Source: Streptomyces sp. 2114.4 (GTDB lineage: Bacteria > Actinomycetota > Actinomycetes > Streptomycetales > Streptomycetaceae). From it: DNA of 64,000 nucleotides. Within the stretch, counting starts at the first letter, position 1. Every line of letters begins with the position of its first letter. Made by a program: the position numbers and the translations under genes. This document shows, in pieces, positions 8,356 through 17,068 of the stretch. Under the pieces are notes generated by a model. It saw only the letters and a list, made by a program, of their open reading frames with translations. It was not told the origin of the DNA and searched no databases. The stretch lies in assembly GCF_900187385.1 (NCBI RefSeq), contig NZ_FYEY01000001.1, positions 5,580,001-5,644,000 of the forward strand, in the 5' to 3' direction.

Positions 8356-10992
8356 ATGGACCCGAACAGCCACCGGGGACCCGAGGAGTACGGCGCGCAG
8401 GGCGGCCCCGCCGAGCCGCCGGTCCCCGCGTTGGGCGGCGCGCGCAGCGGCTCCGGCGGGCAGGCCCGCGTCGTCCGGCTCGTCTCGGGCCCCTACCTCG
8501 TCACCGTCAACCCCGTCGACGGCAGCGAAATAGAACCCTGCCCGCCCGGGGAGCGCCCCGAGGCCCCCAGCAGGCTCGACCCGCAGGAGCGCGCCGCGGC
8601 CGCCCGCGCCGCCGCGCCCCCGGGCCCGCCGGGGGACGCCGGTCACGAGGGCGTGCTCGAAGAGCGCACCGAGGACACCGAACGCCTGGTCCGGCTGCTC
8701 TCCCGTGGCCGCTCGGTCCGCGTCACCGGCCCCTCCGGCTCGGGCCGCACCCGGCTGCTGGACGCCGTCGCCACCGCCTGCGCCGACCTCGCCCCCGACG
8801 GCGTCATCCGGCTCTCCGGCTACCACCGCACCGTCACCGACCTGCTGTACGCGCTGTTCGCCGCCGTGTACCGGGCCCCGCAGCACCGCCCCGACCGGCC
8901 CGAACTGCTGCGCATGATCGCTGAGATCGGTGCCATCGTCGTCCTGGACGACCTGGAATTCGGCGGCGCCGCGCTCGACGAACTGCTCGACGCCACCCCC
9001 GAATGCGCCTTCCTGATCGCCGCCACTCCCGACGTCGCGGCGCCCAGCCCCGGCTCGCACCTCGAAGAGGTCTTCCTCGGCGGTCTCGGCCGGGCCGGCT
9101 GCGCCCGGCTGCTGGAGCGCGCCGTGGACCGGCCGCTCACCGACGACGAGGAGGCCTGGTCCGCCGACCTCTGGTTCGAATCCGAGGGGCTGCCGCTGCG
9201 CTTCGTGCAGGCCGCCGCCCTGCTGCGGCAGCGTGACCGGATGCGGGGGGCGCCGGGTGCCCTCGACGACGGCTACGGCCTCTTCCCCGAGGAGGGGGCG
9301 GCCCACACCGACACCGGCACCGACACTGCGGCCGATACCACTACCGCCGCCACCGACGGCGACGTCGAGCCCGGCGAGCAGGCCGACGTGCCCTTGCCCT
9401 CCCTCGGCGAGGCCGCCGCGCCCGCCCCGCTGCTCGCTTCCCGGCTGGGCGACGCCGCCCGGGAGACGCTGCGCTTCGCCGTCGCGCTCGGCGGTGAGCT
9501 GCCCCACCAGGCGCATCTGCCGGCCCTCACCCAGGACACCCACGCCGACGCCGCCCTCGGCGAGCTGCTGGCCTGCGGCCTGATCACCCCGGTCGGCAGC
9601 CACTACCGGCTCGCCGCCACCGTCCAGGAGCAGTTGGAGGCGGCCGGCTACGCGGAGGGCGCGGCCGCACGGGCGCACACCGCCGCTCAGCACTACGCCT
9701 GGTGGGCCGGCCACCCCTCGGTCACGCCCGAGCGGGCCGCCGCCGAATCCGATGTGGCACTGGCAGCCATGGGCGCACTGACCGGAAGCCGGGAGAGCGG
9801 GCACGCCAGCGCGGCCGTGCTGCTCGCCCGCACGGCCGCCCCGGCGTTCGCCGCCGCCCTGCAGTGGAACGCGTGGGAGCGCACCCTGCGGCACGGCCAG
9901 GAAGCCGCGCGGCTGGCCGGGGAGGTCGCCGAAGAGGCCTACTTCCACCACGAGCTGGGCGTCCTGGCGCTCTGCACCGGCAGCCTGGACCGGGCGCGCG
10001 CCGAGCTGGAGGCGTCCATCGGGCTGCGCGGGGTGCTCTCCGACCGCCATGGCGCGGTGGCCGGACGGCGGGCCCTGGCGCTGGTCACCGACCGTTCGCG
10101 GGCCGAGGCGGCCGCGGCGGCCACCACGGCGCTCCCGCAAGCCGTCGCCGCGGCCTCCGCGGCGTCACCGGACGCACGGAAGAAGCCGGCCGCCACACCG
10201 CGCGACGGCGCCTCGACCGCCAAGCTGCGGGCGGCACGGGCCGAGGAGACGGCGGGCACGATCACCGCCCGGGGCGCCTCCGCGACCGCCGCCACCACGG
10301 CCGTCCCCGCGGTGGCCGGGAGCGGCACCAAGACCGGCGGCAAGGGCGCCCTGCGGGTGTTCGGCGGGGCGCGCCGCAATGTCGTGGCCGCGGGCGCCGG
10401 CGCGCTGCTGGCGGCCGTCCTCGGCACCGTCGTCACCCTCGGGGCGACCGGTGGTGACCACCCGCACGACGACAAGGTCAGCACCGAGCAGACCACGGAC
10501 GACGGCGACAGCAGCGACCTGCCGGCCGAGCAGCCCGCTACGGGCACCAGCCTGCCGCCCACCGGCCCCGGCACCTCCCGGCCCGGCACCCCCGCCCGCT
10601 CGCAGAGCCCGTCGCCGTCCGCGAGCGACCCCGCCACCAGCGGTTCGCCCACCGACCCCAGCACCGGGCCCACGAGCCCGACGGGCGAGCCGACCGAGCC
10701 GACCGGGCGGCCCACTTCGCCCACCGGCCGGCCGACCCGTACGCCTTCGCCGACCGACGAGCCGTCCACGAGTACCTCGCCGACGGATTCCGGCGAGCCC
10801 TCGCACAGCGAGGACCCCACGGGCAAGCCCACGACCCAGAGCCCGTCGCAGTCGGCCGCCAACCCCGCCGGCAGTTCCTCCAGTGGCAGTGGCACCACTC
10901 CGTCCGGTGGATCACCGGCGACGGGCGGCGGCACGCCGTCGGACGGAACGGCCCCCTCCGGCTCCGGTACGCAGAGCGCACCGGCCGGCTGA
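8356..10992 (+). CDS. Membrane-anchored P-loop NTPase with Ser/Thr/Pro-rich outer tail
   Basis: The 878-aa protein has an N-terminal conserved motif (VVRLVSGPYLVTVNPVDG, about 39-56) and an AAA/STAND-like NTPase domain with Walker A GPSGSGRT (125-132) and Walker B IVVLDD (194-199). A long alanine-rich helical region (about 390-660) follows, then one membrane segment (about 676-698) and a C-terminal tail of about 180 residues with repeated SPTG[RE]PT units. The predicted topology puts the ATPase in the cytoplasm and the tail in the wall. ATG 8356 is preceded by GGGAG at 8343; an earlier in-frame ATG at 8305 lacks support. Relatives are usually annotated only as ATP-binding protein; no partner or signal is known to me. 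Confidence 0.85.
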   Translation: MDPNSHRGPEEYGAQGGPAEPPVPALGGARSGSGGQARVVRLVSGPYLVTVNPVDGSEIEPCPPGERPEAPSRLDPQERAAAARAAAPPGPPGDAGHEGVLEERTEDTERLVRLLSRGRSVRVTGPSGSGRTRLLDAVATACADLAPDGVIRLSGYHRTVTDLLYALFAAVYRAPQHRPDRPELLRMIAEIGAIVVLDDLEFGGAALDELLDATPECAFLIAATPDVAAPSPGSHLEEVFLGGLGRAGCARLLERAVDRPLTDDEEAWSADLWFESEGLPLRFVQAAALLRQRDRMRGAPGALDDGYGLFPEEGAAHTDTGTDTAADTTTAATDGDVEPGEQADVPLPSLGEAAAPAPLLASRLGDAARETLRFAVALGGELPHQAHLPALTQDTHADAALGELLACGLITPVGSHYRLAATVQEQLEAAGYAEGAAARAHTAAQHYAWWAGHPSVTPERAAAESDVALAAMGALTGSRESGHASAAVLLARTAAPAFAAALQWNAWERTLRHGQEAARLAGEVAEEAYFHHELGVLALCTGSLDRARAELEASIGLRGVLSDRHGAVAGRRALALVTDRSRAEAAAAATTALPQAVAAASAASPDARKKPAATPRDGASTAKLRAARAEETAGTITARGASATAATTAVPAVAGSGTKTGGKGALRVFGGARRNVVAAGAGALLAAVLGTVVTLGATGGDHPHDDKVSTEQTTDDGDSSDLPAEQPATGTSLPPTGPGTSRPGTPARSQSPSPSASDPATSGSPTDPSTGPTSPTGEPTEPTGRPTSPTGRPTRTPSPTDEPSTSTSPTDSGEPSHSEDPTGKPTTQSPSQSAANPAGSSSSGSGTTPSGGSPATGGGTPSDGTAPSGSGTQSAPAG

Positions 10993-11002
10993 CGGCCCCG
11001 CC

Positions 11003-11027
11003 CCGTCCCGGCCGGCGGCCGGGACGG
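11003..11027 (+). terminator. Terminator after the NTPase gene
   Basis: CCGTCCCGGCC (11003-11013) and GGCCGGGACGG (11017-11027) are perfect complements with a 3-nt loop, about 10 nt after the stop codon. Confidence 0.8.
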
Positions 11028-11037
11028 CAAGACAGCA

Positions 11038-11069
11038 CGAGGGCCCGGTACACACGTACCGGGCCCTCG
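11038..11069. terminator. Second, probably bidirectional terminator
   Basis: CGAGGGCCCGGTA (11038-11050) and TACCGGGCCCTCG (11057-11069) form a perfect 13-bp stem with a 6-nt loop. It lies between the convergent NTPase and nucS genes and can end both transcripts. Confidence 0.85.
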
Positions 11070-11115
11070 CGCTGCGCGCGCAACCGTGCGGGCCGCCGCT
11101 CCCGGGGCCGCGGGG

Positions 11116-11778
11116 TCAGAACAGACGCAGCTTGTCGTCCTCGATGCCACGCAGCGCGTCATAGTCCAGGACGACGCAGCCGATACCGCGGTCGGTGGCC
11201 AGCACCCGCGCCTGCGGCTTGATCTCCTGGGCCGCGAAGATGCCCTTCACCGGCGCCAAGTGCGGGTCGCGATTGAGGAGTTCGAGATAGCGGGTGAGCT
11301 GCTCGACTCCGTCGATCTCACCACGCCGCTTGATCTCGACGGCGACGGTCTGGTTGTCGGCGTCCCGGCACAAGATATCCACCGGGCCGATGGCAGTGGG
11401 GTATTCACGCCGAATCAGCGAGTATCCCTCGCCCAAAGTTTCGATCCGGTCCGCCAGCAGCTCCTGGAGGTGCGCCTCCACCCCGTCCTTGATGAGCCCC
11501 GGGTCGACGCCGAGCTCGTGCGAGGAGTCGTGCATGACCTCCTCGAGGGTGATGATCAGCTTCTCGCCCCCCTTGTTCTCGACGGTCCACACCTCCCCGT
11601 CGCCCTCCTTGAGAGTGCAGGGCGGCGACATCCAGTTGAGGGGTTTGTAGGCCCGGTCGTCCGCGTGAACGGAGACGGAGCCGTCCGCTTTCACCAGGAT
11701 GAGGCGAGGGGCCGAGGGGAGATGGGCGGTGAGCCGGCCCGCGTAGTCCACGGAGCAGCGGGCGATGACGAGACGCAT
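11116..11778 (-). CDS. nucS: NucS/EndoMS mismatch-specific endonuclease
   Basis: The 220-aa enzyme cuts both strands at mismatches and is the core of the non-canonical mismatch repair of Actinobacteria, which lack MutS/MutL. The N-terminal DNA-binding domain (about 1-100) is followed by a RecB-like nuclease domain with GPVDILCRD and VAVEIKRRG; D134, E148 and K150 match the metal-binding catalytic set. The last residues, DDKLRLF, fit the C-terminal sliding-clamp-binding peptide known in this family. A TAGCGT 8 nt before the ATG suggests a leaderless or nearly leaderless transcript. Confidence 0.96.
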   Translation of the reverse strand: MRLVIARCSVDYAGRLTAHLPSAPRLILVKADGSVSVHADDRAYKPLNWMSPPCTLKEGDGEVWTVENKGGEKLIITLEEVMHDSSHELGVDPGLIKDGVEAHLQELLADRIETLGEGYSLIRREYPTAIGPVDILCRDADNQTVAVEIKRRGEIDGVEQLTRYLELLNRDPHLAPVKGIFAAQEIKPQARVLATDRGIGCVVLDYDALRGIEDDKLRLF

Positions 11779-11786
11779 GGGGCGAA

Positions 11787-11792
11787 ACGCTA
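11787..11792 (-). promoter_or_regulatory. Candidate -10 element of nucS
   Basis: TAGCGT on the minus strand fits TANNNT and is separated from the nucS ATG by 8 nt, so transcription would begin at or next to the start codon. Confidence 0.45.
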
Positions 11793-12027
11793 CTCGACCG
11801 GAGGCCCCGCACGCGATTCGCCCTGGATCACGGGGCCTTTACGGGGGAAATCCCCGCACCCCCGGCGCTCACCAATGGCCGGTTGTATGTGCAATCTCCT
11901 GGTGCGGGCTTCTTGCGCGGCATACCGTTACAGCGGGGGGTTGTGAACCGAACACGCTCCGTCGCAAAGCCCCCAGTCCCGTCCCTAGGCCCCGTCCGTC
12001 CCGGCGGGTCCGCGAGAGGAGAACCTC

Positions 12028-12420
12028 ATGTCGCTCGACGTCTCACCGGCCCTCCTCGAACAGGCCGAGCGAGGCGAGGTCGACGAAGCCGCATTTGTCG
12101 ACTGCGTCCGGACCTCCCTGCCCTACGCATGGGGGATGATCAGCTCTCTGGTGGCCCAGCTGAAGGTGGACGGCGGAGAGTTCGCCGACAATCAGACGCC
12201 GCCGCCGGACGAGCAGGCGCGCGGCCAGCTGCTGCGCGCGCTGGCGAGTGACGCCATCCGTGGTTCCCTTGAGCGCCACTTCGGTGTGCGGCTCGCCTTT
12301 CAGAACTGCCACCGTGTCGCGGTTTTCCCGCTCGACCCGGTGGTGGACGACCGACTGGCCCGTTTCACGTCCATCCGGGGTCAGCTGCTGAACCAGTCGC
12401 CCGAACTCCGCGACTGCTGA
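12028..12420 (+). CDS. SCO5389-family protein of unknown function
   Basis: The 130-aa protein starts MSLDVSPALLEQAERGEVDEAAFVDCVRTSL-like and is rich in charged helices, with no membrane segment or signal peptide. The family is widespread and conserved in Streptomyces, usually in this place next to nucS, but I know no function. GAGAGGAGA before the ATG is a strong ribosome site. Three cysteines (C86? region LAFQNCHRV, DCVRTS and the terminal C) are visible but form no recognised motif. A large hairpin follows 8 nt after the stop. Confidence 0.8.
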   Translation: MSLDVSPALLEQAERGEVDEAAFVDCVRTSLPYAWGMISSLVAQLKVDGGEFADNQTPPPDEQARGQLLRALASDAIRGSLERHFGVRLAFQNCHRVAVFPLDPVVDDRLARFTSIRGQLLNQSPELRDC

Positions 12421-12428
12421 ACGACGTT

Positions 12429-12482
12429 GCTGCCGCTGCGCACACGGTGATCACCCGCACCGTGCCGTGCGCCAGCGGCAGC
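12429..12482. terminator. Large two-part hairpin between convergent genes
   Basis: The outer arms 12429-12443 and 12467-12482 pair with one bulged base, and an inner ACGGTG/CACCGT stem (12444-12449, 12458-12463) closes an 8-nt loop. It follows the SCO5389-like gene and faces the end of the oxidoreductase gene at 12613. Confidence 0.75.
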
Positions 12483-12612
12483 ACCACTCACAGCAGGGCG
12501 ACCGTTCCCTCGTACCGCTCCGTTGTACGGCGCCCTCGCACCGGCGCATCGCAGGCCACGTCACCGTCACCCGCCCACGGCCTGCGCATGCCGTCCGCCG
12601 TACCGGACCCGG

Positions 12613-13662
12613 TCACTCCAGCTGCGACAGCACCTCCGTGCCCAGCCGGCGGACGTTCTCCTCCGTCGCCGCAAGATCGCCGGAGCCCTCGACGAGCAGC
12701 GCGAAGCGGGTGATGCCCGTACGCTCCGAGGTCGCCGCCAGCCGGTCCGCGCACCACTGCGGCGGTCCGACGGGGTGCAGCCCGCACAGCAACTCCGTAT
12801 AAGCATGCGGATCACGCATCGCGCGATAGCGGCCGTCGACCGTCACATGGGCGCCCAGGCCCTGCCGCAGCCAGCCGGGCATCGCCTTCGTCAGGGTCTC
12901 CCGCGCGGCCTCGCGGTCGTCGGCGATCTGCACCACGCCGGCCGAGACATGCCCCGCCGCGGCCACCTCGTCGCCGTCCAGCCCGGCCTCCCGCGCGGCC
13001 GTCCGCCACAGCGCGATCATCTCCGCCTTCTCCTCGTCGCCGCAGTGCATGCCCAGCAGCATCGGCAGCCCGCGCGCGGCAGCCGTGCGCACCGACGAGG
13101 GGGAGGTGCAGGCGACCACGACCGGCGGGCCCGGAGGCCCGGCGCCCGGGTCGTCCGGATCGGTCAGCGCCTCGGCCGGACGCGGTACCACCGCCACTTC
13201 GCGGAACGTATAGCGCTCGCCCTGCGCGCCGACCCGGGGCTCCCGCAGCCAGCGCATCAGCAGATCGAGCGATTCCGGGAAGCCGTGGTCATACGCTTCG
13301 AGTCCGGAACCGAACACCTCCAGATCGACCCACGGACCGCCCCGGCCGACGCCGAGCGTGAACCGCCCGTCGGAGGTGAGATGCAGCAGCGCCGCCTGCT
13401 CACCGAGTGCCACCGGATGCTGGGTCGGCAGCACACTCACCGCCGTCCCGACGCCGATCCTGCGGGTCCGGCCCAGCAGCAGCCCGGCCAGCGTCGCCGC
13501 GTTCGGGCAGACGCCGTAGGGTACGAAGTGGTGTTCCGCCAGCCAGACATCGTCGAGTCCGGCCTCCTCCGCGACCTCCGCGGAGCGCACCGCGCGGTGC
13601 AGTGCTTCCCCCTGTCCCTGACCGGGGAATTGAGCGGCCAGGATGAAAGCCCCAACGCGCAT
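12613..13662 (-). CDS. Luciferase-like (LLM class) flavin-dependent oxidoreductase
   Basis: The 349-aa protein is a bacterial luciferase-type TIM barrel. Typical features are LAEHHFVPYG near 42-51, the strand VSVLPTQHPVALGEQAALL, DGRFTLGVGRGG and the late VGPPQWCADRLAA. Members use FMN or F420 to oxidise or monooxygenate varied substrates; the cofactor cannot be decided here, although F420 is common in Streptomyces. GAGGAGG lies before the ATG at 13662. It stands alone, convergent with the SCO5389-like gene. The substrate is unknown. Confidence 0.9.
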   Translation of the reverse strand: MRVGAFILAAQFPGQGQGEALHRAVRSAEVAEEAGLDDVWLAEHHFVPYGVCPNAATLAGLLLGRTRRIGVGTAVSVLPTQHPVALGEQAALLHLTSDGRFTLGVGRGGPWVDLEVFGSGLEAYDHGFPESLDLLMRWLREPRVGAQGERYTFREVAVVPRPAEALTDPDDPGAGPPGPPVVVACTSPSSVRTAAARGLPMLLGMHCGDEEKAEMIALWRTAAREAGLDGDEVAAAGHVSAGVVQIADDREAARETLTKAMPGWLRQGLGAHVTVDGRYRAMRDPHAYTELLCGLHPVGPPQWCADRLAATSERTGITRFALLVEGSGDLAATEENVRRLGTEVLSQLE

Positions 13663-13848
13663 CGCTCTCTGCCTCCTCGCAGCCGACGCGACTCCCCCTT
13701 ACAGGCAACAACGTGTGACACGTGCCAAGGGCACGGCCTGACGCGAAATTTCCTGATGATCGCAGAATCCTGCCGAGCGGCGTCCACCCCTGACCGCGCC
13801 GCGTACGCTGGTGACAGCCCGTGACTCCGTACATATCCGAGGTGTTCT

Positions 13849-14196
13849 GTGTCCCCGCGCCGAAACCGCCAGCACGGCGGTGCGAAGCCCATCGACCGCA
13901 CGGGCGGTGACCCCTACGGCCGGGTGGGGGCGCCTCCCGGCAGCGGCGGCTGGGAGACCACCGAGGAGTGGCGCGGCGAGGACTGGGTCGTGCGGCCCGT
14001 CGGGGGCGGCGGCGCGGCCAAGCGCTACCGCTGCCCCGGCTGCGACCAGGAGATTTTGCCCGGAGTCCCGCATGTGGTCGCCTGGCCGCGGCACGGTGAC
14101 GTCGACGACCGCCGGCACTGGCACAAGGCGTGCTGGAACGCACGGGACCGCCGGAGCGCGCGGCTCCAGCGGTCCCGTAATGCGCCCCGTTACTAG
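13849..14196 (+). CDS. Small Cys/His protein, putative zinc-binding
   Basis: The 115-aa protein has a disordered N-terminus rich in Gly and Arg (about 1-60), then a compact segment with CPGCDQEILPG, a histidine in PHVVAWPRH, and HWHKACW, a Cys4/His-like set that could bind one zinc. It ends in a basic tail RRSARLQRSRNAPRY. Streptomyces relatives are often labelled ATP/GTP-binding, but no P-loop is visible. The GTG start has GAGG about 7 nt upstream. Nucleic-acid binding is a reasonable guess from the charge, not shown. Confidence 0.75.
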   Translation: MSPRRNRQHGGAKPIDRTGGDPYGRVGAPPGSGGWETTEEWRGEDWVVRPVGGGGAAKRYRCPGCDQEILPGVPHVVAWPRHGDVDDRRHWHKACWNARDRRSARLQRSRNAPRY

Positions 14197-14213
14197 GGGG
14201 TGTCTCCCCCTAG
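14193..14213. terminator. Bidirectional terminator overlapping a stop codon
   Basis: CTAGGGGG (14193-14200) and CCCCCTAG (14206-14213) form a perfect 8-bp stem with a 5-nt loop. The TAG stop of the small Cys/His gene lies inside the left arm. The convergent ABC permease gene ends 80 bp away. Confidence 0.75.
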
Positions 14214-14294
14214 GGCAGATACTCCCTTTCGGGGCGCAGGGCGATGCCCTGGCCGCTCCTCGGCGACCGGGGGCGCCGGTGCGGCCGGACGGTC

Positions 14295-15680
14295 TCAGAC
14301 GTCGCGCTTGTTGATGACCGCGTAGGCGGCACCGAGAGTGACGGCCGTCAGGCCCGTGACTATCCACAGGGGGTCCCAGCCGGACGGGCCGGTGTTGATG
14401 AGGTTGCTGCTGAACATCACGCCGAGCTGGCTGGGGAGCGCGTACTCCAGCAGCCAGATCTGGATGTCCTTGAGGCTCTGCGCCTGCATGAAGATCGCCA
14501 GCACCAACGGCAGCAGATAGACGCCGATCATGAGCGTGATCGCGCCCGCGGAGTGCCGCAGCAGGGCGCCGACGGCCAGCGAGAGCAGCCCGATCATGGC
14601 GACGAAGAGGCTCACCCCGACCGTGGCCTTGAACCAGTCCCCGCCGGTCGGTTCGTTCTTGATCTCCAGGCCGCTGACCATGGAGTACTGCGCGAGGGCC
14701 ACGACCGTCGTGGTCACCAGGGCGAGGACGAAGCTCAGGGCGAAGAAGACGATCGCCTTGGCGGTCAGGATCCGGGCGCGGGGCGGGCAGGCCGTGAGGG
14801 TGGTGCGGATCATTCCGGTGCCGTACTCGGAGGAGATCACCAGCACGCCCAGCGTGATCAGGGGGATCAGGCCCATCATCATCCCGAAGGTGCCGTAGCT
14901 CAGGGGTGAGTCGGGGCCGAGCGTGTCGCTGTGCCCGGCGATGACCGAGCCCGTCAGCAGGCCGATGCCCACCGTCAGGAGGATCATCACGCCCGCCGTC
15001 CAGAGCGTCGACTGCACGGAGCGGATCTTTGTCCACTCGGAGAGCAGTGCATGGCCGAGGTGGGTGGGGCGCACCGGGATGGACGAGACATAGCCGCCCG
15101 GTCCGCCGGCGTAGGCCTGCTGGGGGTGCGGCTGAGCGGGAGGCTGCGGGGCCTGACCCTGCCCCTGGGCCGGGGCCTGACCTTGGGCCGGGGCCGGGGC
15201 CGGGGCCGGTGCCGGTGCCGGGGCCGGTGCCTGGGCTTGGAGCATCATCGTGCCCGCGTCCTTGCCCGGTCCGTGCGCGGCGAGCGGCTGCGGTACGGGC
15301 GGCTGCTGGGCCTGCGGAGCCTGCTGGGCCTGGAGGGTCATGGTGCCCGCCTCTTGGGCGGGTGCGGGCTGCCCCGGGGCCTGCTGGGCCTGGAGCATCA
15401 TCGTGCCCGCTTCCTTGGCGGGGGCGGGCTGCCCGGGGGGCTGTTGGGCCTGGAGCATCATCGTGCCGCCCTCCTGGGCGGGCGCGGGCTGCTGCGGCGC
15501 CGGCTGCTGCGCGGGCTGCTCCGGACCGGCGGGCTGCCCCTGGGGCGGGGTGCCCTGCTGCTGCGGTGCGGCGCCCTGCGGGGCGGCGGGCGGCATCGGG
15601 GGCGCGGCCGGCATCGGCTGCTGCTGCGCGCCGGTGTCGTGGGGTCCGTGCTCAGGCTGCGGCTGCTGAGGGCTGGTCAT
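14295..15680 (-). CDS. ABC-2 permease with long Gln/Pro-rich N-terminal extension
   Basis: The 461-aa protein has about 215 residues of Pro/Gln/Ala-rich, probably disordered, N-terminal sequence, then an ABC-2 permease domain that begins ALLSEWTKIRSVQSTLWTAG and has about six membrane helices. The extension carries four copies of a GTM[MT]LQAQ motif, three of them in exact 60-bp DNA repeats. The ATG overlaps the ATPase stop as ATGA (15677-15680), so the pair is coupled. SEWTKIRSV is shared with the permease at 17223, a paralog that lacks the extension. The substrate is unknown; the extension may dock a cytosolic partner. Confidence 0.87.
   Translation of the reverse strand: MTSPQQPQPEHGPHDTGAQQQPMPAAPPMPPAAPQGAAPQQQGTPPQGQPAGPEQPAQQPAPQQPAPAQEGGTMMLQAQQPPGQPAPAKEAGTMMLQAQQAPGQPAPAQEAGTMTLQAQQAPQAQQPPVPQPLAAHGPGKDAGTMMLQAQAPAPAPAPAPAPAPAQGQAPAQGQGQAPQPPAQPHPQQAYAGGPGGYVSSIPVRPTHLGHALLSEWTKIRSVQSTLWTAGVMILLTVGIGLLTGSVIAGHSDTLGPDSPLSYGTFGMMMGLIPLITLGVLVISSEYGTGMIRTTLTACPPRARILTAKAIVFFALSFVLALVTTTVVALAQYSMVSGLEIKNEPTGGDWFKATVGVSLFVAMIGLLSLAVGALLRHSAGAITLMIGVYLLPLVLAIFMQAQSLKDIQIWLLEYALPSQLGVMFSSNLINTGPSGWDPLWIVTGLTAVTLGAAYAVINKRDV
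15232..15495 (-). repeat. In-frame 60-bp minisatellite in the permease gene
   Basis: Three consecutive copies of a 60-bp unit (about 15321-15495) and a fourth offset copy at 15232-15262 each encode a 20-residue unit centred on EAGTMMLQAQQAPGQ. The period is exactly 60 bp, so repeat number can change without a frameshift. Confidence 0.85.
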
Positions 15681-16933
15681 CGGGCGTCCTCGTGGTGCGG
15701 CGTGGGCTGGTCGGCGGGGGCGGCGGGCGGCATCGGCGCGGCGGGCTGCTGCCCGTACGGGTGGGGTGTGCCGTAGGACTCGGGTCCCCCGTACGGGTGA
15801 CCTTGAGCCTGCGCCGGCGGCGGATAGCCCGGCCCCGGAGCCGCCCCGGCCGCCTGCTGGGCGTATGGATCCTGCTGGGTGTACGGGTTCGGCTGCCCCT
15901 GGCCGGGGACGCCGGCCGGTGCCTGGCCGGGCTGCCCGGCCGCGTATCCGGGGCCGCCCGCGAACCCCTGCGGGGCGTACCCGGCGGGGGCGCCCTGCAG
16001 ACCGGCCCGTTGGTCGTGTGTCGAGCGGTAGTCCACGGCGCCCTGCGTCAGCTGCATATACGCCTCTTCCAGCGACGCCTGGTGCGGCGACAGCTCCCAC
16101 AGCCGGACCTCGGCCCGGTGCGCGACATCGCTGATACGGGGGAGCGGCAGCCCGGTCACCCGCAGCGCGCCGTCCGGCTCGGGCACGGCCTGCCCGCCGG
16201 CCTCCCCGATCGCGGCGATCAGCTTCTCGCGCTGCTCCGGCTCGGTGTCCGGCGTACGCACCTTGGCGAAATCGGCGGAGTTGGCCGAGATGAAGTCCTT
16301 GACGGGCATGTCCGCCATCAGCTGTCCACGGCCGATCACGATCAAGTGCTCGGCGGTCAGCGCCATTTCGCTCATCAGGTGCGAGGAGACGAAGACCGTA
16401 CGGCCCTCGGACGCCAGCTGCTTCATCAGATTGCGCACCCACAGGATGCCCTCGGGGTCGAGGCCGTTGACCGGCTCGTCGAAGAGCAGCACCTGCGGAT
16501 CGCCGAGCAGCGCCGCGGCGATGCCCAGCCGCTGGCCCATGCCGAGCGAGAAACCCTTGGAACGCCGCCCCGCGACGTCCTGCAGACCGACCACCCCCAG
16601 CACCTCGTCGACGCGGCGGGCGGGAATACCGGACAGCTGGGCGAGCGAGAGCAGATGCTGGCGCGCGCTGCGGCCGCCGTGCACGGCCTTGGCATCGAGC
16701 AGCGCGCCCACCTGGCGCGGAGCGTTGGGGAGGCTGCGGAAGGGCCGGCCGGCGATGGTGGCCCGCCCCGAGGTCGGTGCGTCCAGGCCCAGAATCATGC
16801 GCATGGTGGTCGACTTACCGGAGCCGTTGGGCCCCAGGAAGCCGGTCACCGTGCCCGGCCTTACCTGGAACGACAGGTTGTACACGGCCGTCTTGGCGCC
16901 GTAGCGCTTCGTCAGGCCGACTGCCTCGATCAA
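15677..16933 (-). CDS. ABC transporter ATPase with disordered C-terminal tail
   Basis: The 418-aa ATPase partners the permease at 14295. It has Walker A GPNGSGKS (about 34-41), signature-like FSLGMGQRLGIAAALLG, Walker B VLLFDEPVNGLD and switch SSHLMSEM. After about residue 300 comes a Gly/Pro/Tyr/Gln-rich tail of about 110 residues (AGYAPQGFAGG, QPNPYTQQDPYAQQ), absent from normal ABC ATPases. ATG at 16933 starts directly at MIEAVGLTKRYG. It is paralogous to the ATPase at 18000. Tail and permease extension are both low-complexity and could contact each other; that is inference. Confidence 0.92.
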   Translation of the reverse strand: MIEAVGLTKRYGAKTAVYNLSFQVRPGTVTGFLGPNGSGKSTTMRMILGLDAPTSGRATIAGRPFRSLPNAPRQVGALLDAKAVHGGRSARQHLLSLAQLSGIPARRVDEVLGVVGLQDVAGRRSKGFSLGMGQRLGIAAALLGDPQVLLFDEPVNGLDPEGILWVRNLMKQLASEGRTVFVSSHLMSEMALTAEHLIVIGRGQLMADMPVKDFISANSADFAKVRTPDTEPEQREKLIAAIGEAGGQAVPEPDGALRVTGLPLPRISDVAHRAEVRLWELSPHQASLEEAYMQLTQGAVDYRSTHDQRAGLQGAPAGYAPQGFAGGPGYAAGQPGQAPAGVPGQGQPNPYTQQDPYAQQAAGAAPGPGYPPPAQAQGHPYGGPESYGTPHPYGQQPAAPMPPAAPADQPTPHHEDAR

Positions 16934-17068
16934 TTCTCCGCCCCTCGCGAGATGGTCGGGGCAGAGGCGCCCTCGTGCCCCCGTGAGGGTTAGGAGGCTA
17001 TCCGGCCGTTGACGGTTCCCGTCAATTCCTCATGTCCCCGACTGTCCCGCGGGGTCCTGGATTTGGCG

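Noticed and set aside
15232..15495. CRISPR-like array of 60-bp repeats
   Set aside because: Units are contiguous, in-frame coding repeats without unique spacers and without cas genes nearby.
14295..16442. A 715-codon frame extending the permease at 14295
   Set aside because: The ATPase gene occupies that DNA in another frame with intact motifs, and ATGA coupling fixes the permease start at 15680.
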